A stretch of DNA of 64,000 nt from Paenibacillus sp. Soil787. GTDB taxonomy: Bacteria > Bacillota > Bacilli > Paenibacillales > NBRC-103111. Shown in pieces: positions 26,379 to 35,269 of this stretch; the stretch's first letter is position 1; every line of letters begins with the position of its first letter. The notes under the pieces are model-generated. The model worked only from the letters and a program-made list of their open reading frames with translations. It had not been told where the DNA came from and made no database searches. The translations under genes were made by a program, and so were the position numbers. The stretch lies in contig NZ_LMSP01000004.1 of NCBI RefSeq assembly GCF_001429545.1, positions 120,955 to 184,954 on the forward strand, given 5' to 3'.

Positions 26379-27092
26379 TCATTTCTGCAACGGTTTTCCC
26401 TTGTAACGGAAGGGGATTCCTCCAGATACTTTTTGAAATTCAGGTAAAAATAATCGACATTGGCGTATCCGACGCGGGTCGCCGCCTGATGCACCTTAAG
26501 CCCGCTCTCGAGCAAAGCTTTGGCATTGTGGATACTTTGTCAAATAAGTATGAAACAAGTTGCCCGTATGGTTTTTGAACATCTTTCCCAGGTATCCGCT
26601 ATTGTAAGTGAACAGCTCGCCGAACGTATCGAGCTTCAAATTCTTGGCGTAATGGCGTTCAACGATGTCAATGGCAGGTTCGCTGCTGAACGTGCACAAG
26701 TGCTTCGACAGCCCACACATCCTGTGCCCGCGCGTCTTCAGTAAAGTTCGAATATCCGTCTGCCCATAAATTTCCGCAACCATCGGAAGTCGATGACCAT
26801 CGTATCAAAATGCTCCTGTCTCAGAATTCCGTTCAGCTCCGTTTGGCTGATATCGATGACGAGCACGCCGGTCGTTCGGTAATTCGAAAAATAGACACGG
26901 CGCACCAGGCTCAGGTAAGCACTATCGCCTTTCGTTTCGTCTCTGATGTAATACCAGCCGATTTGATTCGAGTTATTTATCGTCGCCTTGTACCATTCCG
27001 AATTCGCAATCAACGGCTCTGGCTGTAAAGATGAATGAAATAATCAACTTCTTTTTCAAGCGAATGTTGTTCGTTTTGTCTATCCATTTCAT
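26379..27092 (-). pseudogene. Decayed second copy of the YesM-YesN two-component system
   Basis: The segment keeps three blocks of the intact system at 18974-22325. From high to low coordinates these are the kinase N-terminus (MKWIDKTNNI...LIISFI), the kinase sensor block (IANSEWYKAT... to DTMVID), and the C-terminal part of the regulator (VAEIY, FVERHYA-like, YNSGYLGKMFK, VGYANVDYF). Two internal deletions joined them: the first is out of frame after about 21 kinase residues, and the second fuses the sensor to the regulator. A further frameshift lies near the regulator C-terminus; after correcting it the frame ends KPLQK at the TGA at 26379-26381. Nothing functional should be made. Confidence 0.9.
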
Positions 27093-27305
27093 AAGCACCT
27101 AGCCCCTTTTTTGGCAGCGTTTTCATTAATGTAAAAAATATTAGTTTCGCGCTTACGCTATGGGGCTACATAATTATAATAAAACTTTCGAAAGCATCCT
27201 ACCCGCGAACTCATCGAAATTTCATGTCAAAATTAGATATTTATATCCTAACACAAAATAGCTCGACGTTGCATTATGACCCCGTCTGCTTTCAGCATAA
27301 AAAAT
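27093..27305. repeat. Duplicate of the two-component promoter region
   Basis: This stretch is a diverged copy of 22326-22535. It shares CAGCGTTTTCATTAATGTAA, CTTTCGAAAG, CAAAATTAGATATTTATAT and GTTGCATTATGACC in the same order. The similarity stops just before the terminator hairpin of the intact locus. It shows that the duplication included the upstream control region, including a degraded cre site. Confidence 0.85.
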
Positions 27306-27533
27306 ACGGTTCTGGTGCAAGGATTTAAAAAATTCGCAGTTACCCGACAAACTATACTTTATCTATGCCAAAACCAAATATCTGGTATCCGTGGGAACCG
27401 AAGAAGAAAATGATCCGTAATCTGCCTGAAATCCTCCAAGGATAAACGACTCCGTCGTCCTTCAGGGACGAGCGCGTTTGTCAAGGTAGATGCGAAGCAA
27501 AGTATAAAACTTATACTTTCTCTACTAAAATAA
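27306..27533. other. Intergenic stretch without a recognised gene
   Basis: No homologue-like reading frame was recognised. It contains an inverted repeat with 9-base perfect arms (AAAGTATAA/TTATACTTT, 27499-27519), which may be a short hairpin or operator. It lies between the duplicated two-component segment and the quinol oxidase region and probably marks a rearrangement junction. Confidence 0.4.
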
Positions 27534-27576
27534 AGACCTTTATCAAAAATAGATTATTCTATTTTGATAGAGGTCT
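27534..27576 (-). terminator. Inverted-repeat terminator downstream of the cyo operon
   Basis: AGACCTTTATCAAAAATAGA pairs with TCTATTTTGATAGAGGTCT across a 4-base loop, with one bulge and one G-T pair. On the minus strand TTTATTTTAG follows. It lies after the oxidase operon and overlaps the end of the molybdopterin-oxidoreductase stub. Confidence 0.65.
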
Positions 27577-27774
27577 CAGTATTATAAAAGCTAATACATA
27601 TGTTGAATAATTCTAACTCATAAGCGGTTCTGCGCGTTTGGACCCCGGTCAAATAGTGAGTTAACAATCTCCCAGTCGTTAAGAAAAGAGGAAATTGATT
27701 ATTAATTTGCGTTTCAAACACACGTTCAGTTTTTTCCATCGCCGTTTCTTCAGAGAACGAATCACCCGTAATTC
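27554..27774 (-). pseudogene. Stub of a molybdopterin oxidoreductase (nitrate reductase/formate dehydrogenase type)
   Basis: The frame contains FPLFLTTGRLLTHYLTGVQTRR. This is the hallmark of the molybdopterin-dinucleotide-binding domain of assimilatory nitrate reductases and formate dehydrogenases (LTTGR...H..TG..TRR). About 73 codons remain. The protein should continue for more than 100 residues, but here it degenerates into the terminator hairpin. Upstream the frame meets a stop overlapping the end of cyoD. All catalytic and Fe-S domains are missing, so it is a gene remnant, probably left when the oxidase operon was placed next to it. Confidence 0.7.
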
Positions 27775-27776
27775 TA

Positions 27777-28097
27777 TCAATGGGCTACCATATTGTATTT
27801 CATAATCCAAATCGATCCGATAATGATCGTAAGCAAAATAATCAATCCAAAAATGAGAGCTAATAAATTATAACGAGGCTTTTCCTCATCACGAAGATGC
27901 ATGAAGAATATAAGCTGAACAACGAACTGCAGGATCGCCGCTGCAATCAAGATAATGTATGTGGCTGTACTCTCAAGCAGGTTGTACATCACAACAACGA
28001 GTGGAAGGATGGTGAGAATGATTGAAAGTAGGAAACCAGTTGCATAGGTTTTCAAAGAACTTGTATGGCGTACTCCCTTAACCGTGATATTTCCCAT
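27777..28097 (-). CDS. cyoD: Quinol oxidase subunit IV
   Basis: A small membrane protein of 106 residues with three hydrophobic segments and the family motif VQLIFFMHLRDE. It is the last gene of the cyoABCD operon, starting two bases after the subunit III stop. The ATG at 28097 is chosen because a GGGGGTGAT site sits at the end of cyoC; a longer frame to 28145 would overlap that gene. Subunit IV assists assembly of the CuB centre in bo3/aa3-600-type terminal oxidases. Confidence 0.9.
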   Translation of the reverse strand: MGNITVKGVRHTSSLKTYATGFLLSIILTILPLVVVMYNLLESTATYIILIAAAILQFVVQLIFFMHLRDEEKPRYNLLALIFGLIILLTIIIGSIWIMKYNMVAH

Positions 28098-28099
28098 GG

Positions 28100-28720
28100 T
28101 TACATCACCCCCATCAAGTAAACGACCGTAAGAACGAAGATCCAAACCACATCAAGAAAATGCCAGTACAAGCTGACGATACTAACCTTCCGCTGAGTAA
28201 CAGGCGTAATTCCGTGCCGCGACAACTGAATGATAACTGCAATCATCCAAACCAATCCGAGTGTTACATGGAGGCCGTGAGTACCGACCAATGTAAAGAA
28301 ACCAGAAAGGAAGGCACTTGTACCTATAGCAGCTCCCTCATGAACCATATGAGCGAACTCTATAATTTCCATGACTACAAAACTTGCTCCCAAAAGAGCT
28401 GTGACCAGTAACCAAACAATTACGCCTCTTTGATTTCCTTTATTCATGGCCAGAACCGCCAGACCACTTGTAAAACTACTCGTTAATAGGATGAAAGTCT
28501 CCGCAATAACCCCTGACATTTGAAAAAGTTCATGGGAAGTCGGACCTCCGTTCGTGTTTCCTTGCAATACAATATAAGTGGCAAATAATGTACCAAACAG
28601 AATACAATCCGTCATTAGAAAAATCCAAAACCCAAACTGCCGTAAAGCTTCCAGATCGTGATGATTACCATGGTCTGAATGGGGATTAGACTCATAAGGA
28701 ACCATTTTTGACAATGCCAT
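28100..28720 (-). CDS. cyoC: Quinol oxidase subunit III
   Basis: A membrane protein of 206 residues with five membrane segments. It carries the subunit III signatures FLMTDCILFGTLFATY, GTHGLHVTLGLVWM and YWHFLDVVWI. It overlaps the end of cyoB by one base (stop and start share an A), the usual tight coupling in such operons. It stabilises subunit I during turnover. Confidence 0.95.
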   Translation of the reverse strand: MALSKMVPYESNPHSDHGNHHDLEALRQFGFWIFLMTDCILFGTLFATYIVLQGNTNGGPTSHELFQMSGVIAETFILLTSSFTSGLAVLAMNKGNQRGVIVWLLVTALLGASFVVMEIIEFAHMVHEGAAIGTSAFLSGFFTLVGTHGLHVTLGLVWMIAVIIQLSRHGITPVTQRKVSIVSLYWHFLDVVWIFVLTVVYLMGVM

Positions 28721-30690
28721 TATAAGATCCTCCTTGCCGCAGCTTCCGTGCTTTCAATCTCTTCCACCGGAATATAATAATCCGTGTTATAAGTAAACGA
28801 ATGTACGAGCATACAAATACCTATTCCGATAAAGCCAGGAATGGCCAACCACAGCCAATTGAATACCATACCAAAGCCAACAATGAACCAGAAGAACGAT
28901 TTAATGAAAGGAATCGGAGAATTTTTGGGCATATGAATGGGCTCAATATTAGAGCGCCTTTGTAAAGATATGCCCTCAGCCTTCCTTTTCTTTTCCTCCC
29001 ACCACTCATCTTGTGTGCTTACATACGGGAGAGTAGCAAAGTTATACAAAGGCGCTGGAGAAGGAATGGACCACTCAAGCGTACGTCCATTCCAAGGATC
29101 GCCTGTCGTATCTTTCTCCATAAATTTAATACTGTAGGCAATCTGCCATATTTGAAAAATAAATCCGATTCCCATCAAAAATGCACCAACGGTCGAAACC
29201 AAATTCAATTCCCACCATCCAGAATCCCAACCATACGTACTAAGCCGTCGCGTCATTCCCATTAAGCCAAGTACATATTGCGGCATGAAGCAGACATAGA
29301 ATCCTAAATTCCAGAACCAAAAAGCCCATTTTCCAAGCTTCTCATTGAGCTTGAAGCCGAATACCTTCGGCCACCAGTAATAAAGCCCTGCAAAAAATCC
29401 AAAAACTACACCACCGATGATAACTTGATGAAAGTGAGCGATCAGAAAATAACTGTTGTGATATTGGAAATCTGCAGGAGCTACAGAGAGAAGCACCCCG
29501 GTCATTCCTCCGATAACAAAACAAGGTATGAATCCAATTGTCCAGAGCATCGGAGTTTCGAACGTGATCTGTCCGCGAAACATTGTAAACAACCAGTTGA
29601 ATACTTTAACACCAGTTGGTATTGCAATTGCCATTGTCGTCAAAGCAAAAAACGCGTTGACATCAGCTCCGGAACCCATCGTAAAGAAGTGATGCGCCCA
29701 CACAAAAAAGGAAAGAAGACTAATAAGCATGACTGCGTACACCATTGACTTATAACCAAATAGCTTTTTTCTGGAGAATGTCGCTACAATTTCAGAGAAA
29801 ATACCAAACGCAGGAAGAACAATAATATATACTTCGGGATGTCCCCACATCCAAATCAGGTTAATATACATCATTGGATTTCCTCCACCGTCAAGCGTGA
29901 AGAAGTGGGCGCCAAGAAAGCGGTCCAAAAACAAAAGCGCTAATGTTACTGTCAAAATTGGAAAAGCGAATATAATAGCAATACAACTCGACAAGACGGA
30001 CCATGCAAACATAGGCATCTTCATTAAAGTCATACCGGGGGTACGCATTTTTAGAATCGTAACAATAAAGTTAATACCTGTCATTAAACTACCGATACCT
30101 GAGATCTGGATTCCCCAAATATAGAAATTTTGTCCAACTCCAGGACTATGGGATAGCTCTGACAACGGCGTGTATGACAGCCAGCCTGCATCTGGCGAAC
30201 CGCCGATGACAAAAGACAAGTTGAACAGCATAGCTCCCCAAAAGAACAACCAGAAACTAAGCGAGTTTAAAAACGGATAGGCTACATCTCGTGCTCCGAT
30301 CTGCAAAGGTACTATGATGTTAAATAAGCCAAACATAAATGGCATGGCCATGAACAAAATCATGATCACTCCATGAGTCGTAAATACGGAGTTATAATGT
30401 TCCGGTGTTAGAAACTCCATATTGGGCATCGCTAATTGTACTCTCATAAGTAGGGCATCAATCCCCCCTCGAAAAAGCATCAGTATGGTACAAATAATAT
30501 ACATAATACCGATACGTTTGTGGTCAACGCTTGTAAGCCACTCTCGCCAAAGCCATGTCCATTTTTTAAAATATGTGAGTGCAAAGACGACAGCTATTAA
30601 TGTTAGTAAGATACTAACGTCAGCACCATAAATAAGCGGATCGCCGGTGACGAAAAATGTTGATGCAAAATTCTTTATTTTATCCCACAT
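28720..30690 (-). CDS. cyoB: Quinol oxidase subunit I (haem-copper oxidase)
   Basis: A catalytic subunit of 656 residues with about 14-15 membrane segments. Visible motifs are the low-spin haem ligand region (VFTTHGVIMILF), the CuB His-Tyr crosslink motif WGHPEVY, the CuB histidines in VWAHHFFTMG, and haem ligands in IAHFHQVIIGG. It reduces oxygen to water with electrons from quinol and pumps protons. The extra N- and C-terminal helices and partner genes place it with bo3/aa3-600 quinol oxidases, not cytochrome c oxidases. A GGGAGA site precedes the ATG at 30690. Base composition is clearly more AT-rich than the polysaccharide locus to the left. Confidence 0.96.
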   Translation of the reverse strand: MWDKIKNFASTFFVTGDPLIYGADVSILLTLIAVVFALTYFKKWTWLWREWLTSVDHKRIGIMYIICTILMLFRGGIDALLMRVQLAMPNMEFLTPEHYNSVFTTHGVIMILFMAMPFMFGLFNIIVPLQIGARDVAYPFLNSLSFWLFFWGAMLFNLSFVIGGSPDAGWLSYTPLSELSHSPGVGQNFYIWGIQISGIGSLMTGINFIVTILKMRTPGMTLMKMPMFAWSVLSSCIAIIFAFPILTVTLALLFLDRFLGAHFFTLDGGGNPMMYINLIWMWGHPEVYIIVLPAFGIFSEIVATFSRKKLFGYKSMVYAVMLISLLSFFVWAHHFFTMGSGADVNAFFALTTMAIAIPTGVKVFNWLFTMFRGQITFETPMLWTIGFIPCFVIGGMTGVLLSVAPADFQYHNSYFLIAHFHQVIIGGVVFGFFAGLYYWWPKVFGFKLNEKLGKWAFWFWNLGFYVCFMPQYVLGLMGMTRRLSTYGWDSGWWELNLVSTVGAFLMGIGFIFQIWQIAYSIKFMEKDTTGDPWNGRTLEWSIPSPAPLYNFATLPYVSTQDEWWEEKKRKAEGISLQRRSNIEPIHMPKNSPIPFIKSFFWFIVGFGMVFNWLWLAIPGFIGIGICMLVHSFTYNTDYYIPVEEIESTEAAARRIL

Positions 30691-30711
30691 CGTTAATGTC
30701 TCCCTTCCCAG

Positions 30712-31680
30712 TTAATGACCAGAATGCTGCATATGATCTTGTTTCATATCCATATCCATATCCATTTTCATGTTTGCTTTCGTATCTTCACTTTCGGTCA
30801 CCTTTTTGGAGAGACCGTGATTGTGAGATGTTGCATACGTGGTAACAATTCGTTCAAATAACTTTTCCGGAAACGAGGAATAGGACATCGTATCCGTTAC
30901 TCCGGGTTTGGCAAGAGCTCTATACCCATCTAATGTTAGAGCCTGTTTCGAATTCTTAACGTCTTGAAACCACGTATCGAATTCTTCTTGAGTGGCCGCT
31001 TTCGCCATGAATCTCATACTCCCGAACTCACGTCCACTGAAGTTTGCCCCCGATCCGAAATACTCGCCTGTTTCATCCGATTGTAAATAAAGAGCCATAT
31101 TCATTCCCGACATTGTATACATTTGTCCGCCCAACTGTGGAATCCAGAACGAGTTCATCGGCGCGTCTGCTGTGAGCTCAAAACGAATCGGTGTATCCTT
31201 GGGAAATTGCACGTAATTGACAGTTGCAATACCTTGTTCGGGATACATAAACAACCACTTCCAGTCAAGAGATGCCACTTGTATGGTTATCGGTTTTTTA
31301 TCAGACACAAGTGCTTTGGACGGTTCTAACGAGTAAGTCGACCGCACTGTGACTACTGCAAGTACAATAATAATTAGAATTGGAACACCCCACCAGATGA
31401 CTTCCAACTTCGTACTATGCTCCCATTCTGGCGTGTATTTTGCTTTGCGATTTACCTTTTTGCGGTAACGCCATATAATCCATGCCGTCAATATAAGAAC
31501 GGGTATAATGACAATCAAGCACAATAAAGTGGATATTATCATTAAATCAAGCTGTTGTTTTCCAATCGGCCCTTTGGGATCCAGAATGATGATTTTTTCT
31601 GTGCAACCGGCCGTCAAAGCTGAGATTATGATCAGCATTAACAAAGCTGCAAACCGACTGAAAGTTTTGTTCTTGTTCAT
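30712..31680 (-). CDS. cyoA: Quinol oxidase subunit II, lipoprotein with Met/His-rich tail
   Basis: A protein of 322 residues with a lipoprotein signal ending in LTAGC, two membrane helices and an extracellular cupredoxin domain. The cupredoxin lacks the CuA cysteines and histidines (region WIPQLGGQMYTM), so quinol is the electron donor. The last 21 residues are unusually rich in Met, His and Asp (NMKMDMDMDMKQDHMQHSGH), a metal-binding-like tail that could help deliver or buffer copper for CuB. It is the first gene of cyoABCD, with an AGGGGATGA ribosome site. Confidence 0.94.
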   Translation of the reverse strand: MNKNKTFSRFAALLMLIIISALTAGCTEKIIILDPKGPIGKQQLDLMIISTLLCLIVIIPVLILTAWIIWRYRKKVNRKAKYTPEWEHSTKLEVIWWGVPILIIIVLAVVTVRSTYSLEPSKALVSDKKPITIQVASLDWKWLFMYPEQGIATVNYVQFPKDTPIRFELTADAPMNSFWIPQLGGQMYTMSGMNMALYLQSDETGEYFGSGANFSGREFGSMRFMAKAATQEEFDTWFQDVKNSKQALTLDGYRALAKPGVTDTMSYSSFPEKLFERIVTTYATSHNHGLSKKVTESEDTKANMKMDMDMDMKQDHMQHSGH

Positions 31681-31852
31681 CTTTTATTCATCCCCTAACC
31701 GTAGCTCTTAATCTCAGATGCTAGCTCAGGTTATATCTTAGAAAAAAAAGAAGATATTGTCGCCATCCAATTACAGATTCTCTGAGCCATCCATGTTCAA
31801 CATAATGAAACAAATCCTTCATCATTTTGTCACTCACGGTATATAGCAAAAC

Positions 31853-31900
31853 TCAAAAAAAACCCGTGGATTGACCGAAGTTTCGTCTCGGCATCCTCGA
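31853..31900 (-). terminator. Terminator of the Orn/Lys/Arg decarboxylase gene
   Basis: On the minus strand GGAT-CCGA...TTCGG-ATCC forms a two-part stem, followed shortly by GGGTTTTTTTT. It lies 35-80 bases after the decarboxylase stop and ahead of the cyo promoter. Confidence 0.6.
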
Positions 31901-31934
31901 GCTTTGTGTTTTGGAGAAGTGAAGCATAGACTAT

Positions 31935-33404
31935 TTACACTTTTACCACCTTAATATTTCGAACCGTAGGATCTTCTGTGCCTTTAACCGGCAACCCTAC
32001 TTCCAGATGTTGAGTGATATAATCGATAATCTCACATGTTATTATTTCCCCTGGAATTAATATTGGAATCCCCGGCGGATAGACATACACAACCTCGGCC
32101 ATGATTCTTTCTACCGAATCTTCCAGCCGGACGCTTTCCGTTTTAGAATAGAATGCCTGTCTTGGCGAAATGTTTAAAGTAGAAAGTTCAGGAATCAGAA
32201 TCTTTTTGGTTACTACTTCATGCGAGGCAATTTCACGTCCAATTTGACACATATGCCCTAGCGCATTAATAAGAGTTTCAATATTCACTGCCGTATCGCC
32301 AATTGTAACTAAGCAAAGAATATTATATAAGTCACTTAATTCAACCTCGATATTGTAATTCTTCCGCAACCATTTCTCAGCTTCGTATCCAGTAATACCC
32401 AGTTTCCTAACATGGATACACAACTTCGTCGCATCGTATGAATAAGCAGCTTCAGAACCGAGTATTTCTTCACCGAAACAGTAAAGTCCAGGTATCTTGT
32501 TAATTTCTTTTCGGGCAAATGAAGCTAACTCAAGGGCTTGTCCCGCCATATAACGACCTCTAAAAACCAACTGTCTGCGAGCAGTGTCCAATGAAGCCAA
32601 CAAAATGTAGGACGTTGAGGTCGTTGTTAACATGCTTAGGACTGTTTTGACCCTTTGAATATTGATCAGCTCACCTTTAACATTGAGAATTGAACTTTGA
32701 GTCAAGGATCCCCCCAATTTATGAACGCTTGTAGCAGCCATATCCGCACCTGCTTCCATGGCCGATAGAGGGAGATTTTCATGAAAGTGAATTAGAGTAC
32801 CATGTGCTTCATCAACCAAAACAGGAATGTTATAACTGTGAACTAGACGAACCATTTCTTTCAACTGAACACTAACTCCATAATAGGTTGGATTAATGAT
32901 TAATACTGCTTTTGCATCGGGGTGACTTTCCAATGCCAATTTCACCGTTTGTATGGTAACTCCGTGTTCGATACCAAGTTTCAAATCCTTATGGGGAGAT
33001 ATGAAAACAGGAATTGCACCGGAGAGAATGATAGCTGTTAAAATGGATTTATGCACATTGCGTGGAATGATAATTTTGTCCCCTTCGGAACATACGGACA
33101 TGATCATGGTCATGATCGGAGTACTTGTCCCTTGAACCGAGAAAAAGCTATAATCCGCACCAAACGCTTGAGCAGCAAGTAACTGCGCTTCCTTAATTAC
33201 TCCCTCAGGTTGGTGAAGATCGTCAAGCGGAACGATATTAATTTGATCAATCGAAAGAATATTCTCTCCCACGAAATCTCTGAATTCCTGATCTATTCCC
33301 TGCCCTTTCTTGTGCCCCGGAATATGAAATTGTATCGGGTTGTTTGCTGCATGCTGAACCAGTGCTGTAAACAACGGCGTTTCATGTTGATTCAAGCTAC
33401 TCAT
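31935..33404 (-). CDS. Orn/Lys/Arg decarboxylase (probably biosynthetic arginine decarboxylase)
   Basis: A fold-type I PLP enzyme of about 489 residues. It begins with the family N-terminus ETPLFTAL and FHIPGHKKG, has the cofactor-anchoring VDEAHG and the Schiff-base lysine in SVHKLGGSLTQ, and ends with the small C-terminal domain containing VYVYPPGIPILIPGE. The length fits the short Gram-positive SpeA/CadA-like class that makes agmatine or cadaverine for polyamines. The start is uncertain: family alignment favours 33404 or the TTG nine bases downstream (after GAGGGG), while the frame is open to 33485 without good sites. It is divergent from a MocR regulator. Confidence 0.9.
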   Translation of the reverse strand: MSSLNQHETPLFTALVQHAANNPIQFHIPGHKKGQGIDQEFRDFVGENILSIDQINIVPLDDLHQPEGVIKEAQLLAAQAFGADYSFFSVQGTSTPIMTMIMSVCSEGDKIIIPRNVHKSILTAIILSGAIPVFISPHKDLKLGIEHGVTIQTVKLALESHPDAKAVLIINPTYYGVSVQLKEMVRLVHSYNIPVLVDEAHGTLIHFHENLPLSAMEAGADMAATSVHKLGGSLTQSSILNVKGELINIQRVKTVLSMLTTTSTSYILLASLDTARRQLVFRGRYMAGQALELASFARKEINKIPGLYCFGEEILGSEAAYSYDATKLCIHVRKLGITGYEAEKWLRKNYNIEVELSDLYNILCLVTIGDTAVNIETLINALGHMCQIGREIASHEVVTKKILIPELSTLNISPRQAFYSKTESVRLEDSVERIMAEVVYVYPPGIPILIPGEIITCEIIDYITQHLEVGLPVKGTEDPTVRNIKVVKV

Positions 33405-33540
33405 CCCCTCGTTGACCGCCAATTGAATCATCATACCGATATATAATTGCCTTGTAACCATCCACTTATCTACAAATTGTCTCATCCAAGTTCAATCATT
33501 TGGAACATTGTTGTCAAAGATCGGCTATATTCTTATCCCT

Positions 33541-33566
33541 TTACTTCTAAAAGTAACTGATATACT
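33541..33566 (+). promoter_or_regulatory. Candidate MocR promoter with overlapping inverted-repeat operator
   Basis: TATACT at 33561-33566 fits a -10 box. Immediately before it lies TTACTT-CTAA-AAGTAA (33541-33556), an inverted repeat with 6-base arms covering the -35 area. It sits in the divergent gap between the decarboxylase and the MocR gene, as expected for autoregulation or joint control. Confidence 0.45.
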
Positions 33567-33620
33567 AAAGATGCTTTAAACTTCATACTTTCGGCAATAC
33601 TTAATAAAGGTGATGAGGAC

Positions 33621-35060
33621 ATGTGGAAGCCAGACCGATCAAGTAAAAAACCGATCTACCAGCAAATTACTGAATTCATGGAACGTAGAATTTCATATGG
33701 GGAATTTCCAGCTGGAAGCTTGCTGCCATCAGAAAGAAAGTTGGCAGACCATCTTGGAGTAAACCGTAGCACTGTTGTTCAAGCTTATGAAGAACTACGC
33801 GCCTCCGGTTTAGTGGAAAGTGCAAAAGGAAGTGGTACAAGAGTAAGTAAGCATAAATGGGGAATAGTACCTAAACAAACGCCAAACTGGAAACAATATG
33901 TAGAGGGTGGCACTTTTTTACCGAATCTTCCTTTCATTCGCCGTATTCGGGAGGAGATTAGAAAAGGAAATACGCCTATTGATTTTGCTAGCGGTGAATT
34001 ATCTACCGACTTATTTCCAAATGGCATTGTACGTGACATATTGCAAAAGCAACCGTTTCAGGAGCAGCTTGGATACGACGATCCTCAAGGATTCGCCCCT
34101 CTTAGGGAAAGCTTAGTGACGTTTCTTGATCAACATCATCAGATCCATAGCACGGATTCTTCCATTTTGATTACTTCGGGGTCGCAACAATCATTATATT
34201 TGATTACACAATGCCTACTTAGTCCTGGAGATGCTGTCGCTATTGAGGATCCTTCTTATTGTTATTCATTACCCATGTTTCAATCCGCGGGATTGCGATT
34301 GTTTCGCTTACCCATGGATGAAAACGGCATAAATCCTGAGGATATTATCCCTTTATATCGTCAGCACCGAATCCGGATGATCTTTGTGAATCCTAACTAT
34401 CAAAATCCTACGGGTAGTGTCATGGCGCCTGATCGCAGAGTAAGATTGCTGGAGATCGCTACTGAACTAGGGATTCCTATTGTGGAAGACGACCCTTTCA
34501 CCCTTACAGCTTTTGATGGAAATCCTCCCCCCACTTTGAAATCGTTAGATACGACTGGCAATGTGTTATATATAGGTTCTCTCTCCAAAATTGGCGCTTC
34601 AGGATTACGAATTGGTTGGTTAATTGCCCCTCAAGCTGTTGTTAACCGCTTAATGGATGCTCGGCAGCAAATGGATTTTGGCTTAAGCACGATCCCACAA
34701 TGGGTAGCAAACCATTTTATTAAGGACGGACACTTTGAAAATCAAATTATCCGGTTACGAAAGGCCTTATTTCATAAAAGGAATGAAATGATTCAAGGTC
34801 TAGAACAAATTATGAGTGATTCTATAACTTTTACACCGCCCCAAGGTGGACTAAATATGTGGTGCAAAATCAATCGTCAAGTCGATGATTTTAAGTTACT
34901 TGGAGAAGCTATCAAAAGAGAAGTACTGTTCGTACCTGGAAGTGTCTACGGTTCCGATCATAATTGCATTCGATTAAGCTTTGCGAGACCAAAGCTAGAA
35001 GAGATTATTCCGGGATTAAACCGATTGAATGAAGCCATAAAAATAATATTACATACATAA
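33621..35060 (+). CDS. MocR-family regulator (GntR domain fused to aminotransferase domain)
   Basis: A protein of 479 residues. The N-terminal GntR winged helix (about 10-75) contains LPSERKLADHLGVNRSTV. It is followed by a class-I aminotransferase-like domain with SGSQQSLYLI, NPNYQNPTG and the PLP lysine in SLSKIGASGLRIGW. Such proteins sense PLP or amino-acid-derived ligands and usually control neighbouring genes. It is divergent from the decarboxylase gene. A closely similar paralogue at 46603-48042 marks the other end of the Nit1C-like operon. An AAAGGTGATGAGG site precedes the ATG. Confidence 0.93.
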   Translation: MWKPDRSSKKPIYQQITEFMERRISYGEFPAGSLLPSERKLADHLGVNRSTVVQAYEELRASGLVESAKGSGTRVSKHKWGIVPKQTPNWKQYVEGGTFLPNLPFIRRIREEIRKGNTPIDFASGELSTDLFPNGIVRDILQKQPFQEQLGYDDPQGFAPLRESLVTFLDQHHQIHSTDSSILITSGSQQSLYLITQCLLSPGDAVAIEDPSYCYSLPMFQSAGLRLFRLPMDENGINPEDIIPLYRQHRIRMIFVNPNYQNPTGSVMAPDRRVRLLEIATELGIPIVEDDPFTLTAFDGNPPPTLKSLDTTGNVLYIGSLSKIGASGLRIGWLIAPQAVVNRLMDARQQMDFGLSTIPQWVANHFIKDGHFENQIIRLRKALFHKRNEMIQGLEQIMSDSITFTPPQGGLNMWCKINRQVDDFKLLGEAIKREVLFVPGSVYGSDHNCIRLSFARPKLEEIIPGLNRLNEAIKIILHT

Positions 35061-35200
35061 AGCTTCCATTATAATTTCTCGGATATTCATACAATATTTA
35101 TCCGCATATAGGCCCATCCAATTCATAACGAAGACTACCATCCAAGTTCAACAGATTGATATATTTTCTTCATTTTTTCTATAAAAAGAGAGGCTCTTCA

Positions 35201-35230
35201 TTTACATACCATAGGGGGGTATGCTATATT
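35201..35230 (+). promoter_or_regulatory. Promoter with CsoR/FrmR-type operator between -35 and -10
   Basis: TTTACA (35201-35206) and TATATT (35225-35230) are 18 bases apart. ATACCATAGGGGGGTAT (35206-35222) fills the spacer. The pattern ATACC-n7-GGTAT with a G-tract resembles operators of the CsoR/RcnR/FrmR (DUF156) family, which respond to copper, nickel, persulfide or formaldehyde. It drives the DJ-1/PfpI gene 40 bases downstream. Confidence 0.65.
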
Positions 35231-35269
35231 GTCGGGGTAACGAATATTTTACTATTAGGAGAGATCATC

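Noticed and set aside
27374..27454. 26-codon plus-strand frame starting MPKPNIWYPWEPKKK
   Set aside because: No ribosome site and too short to judge; not linked to any neighbour.
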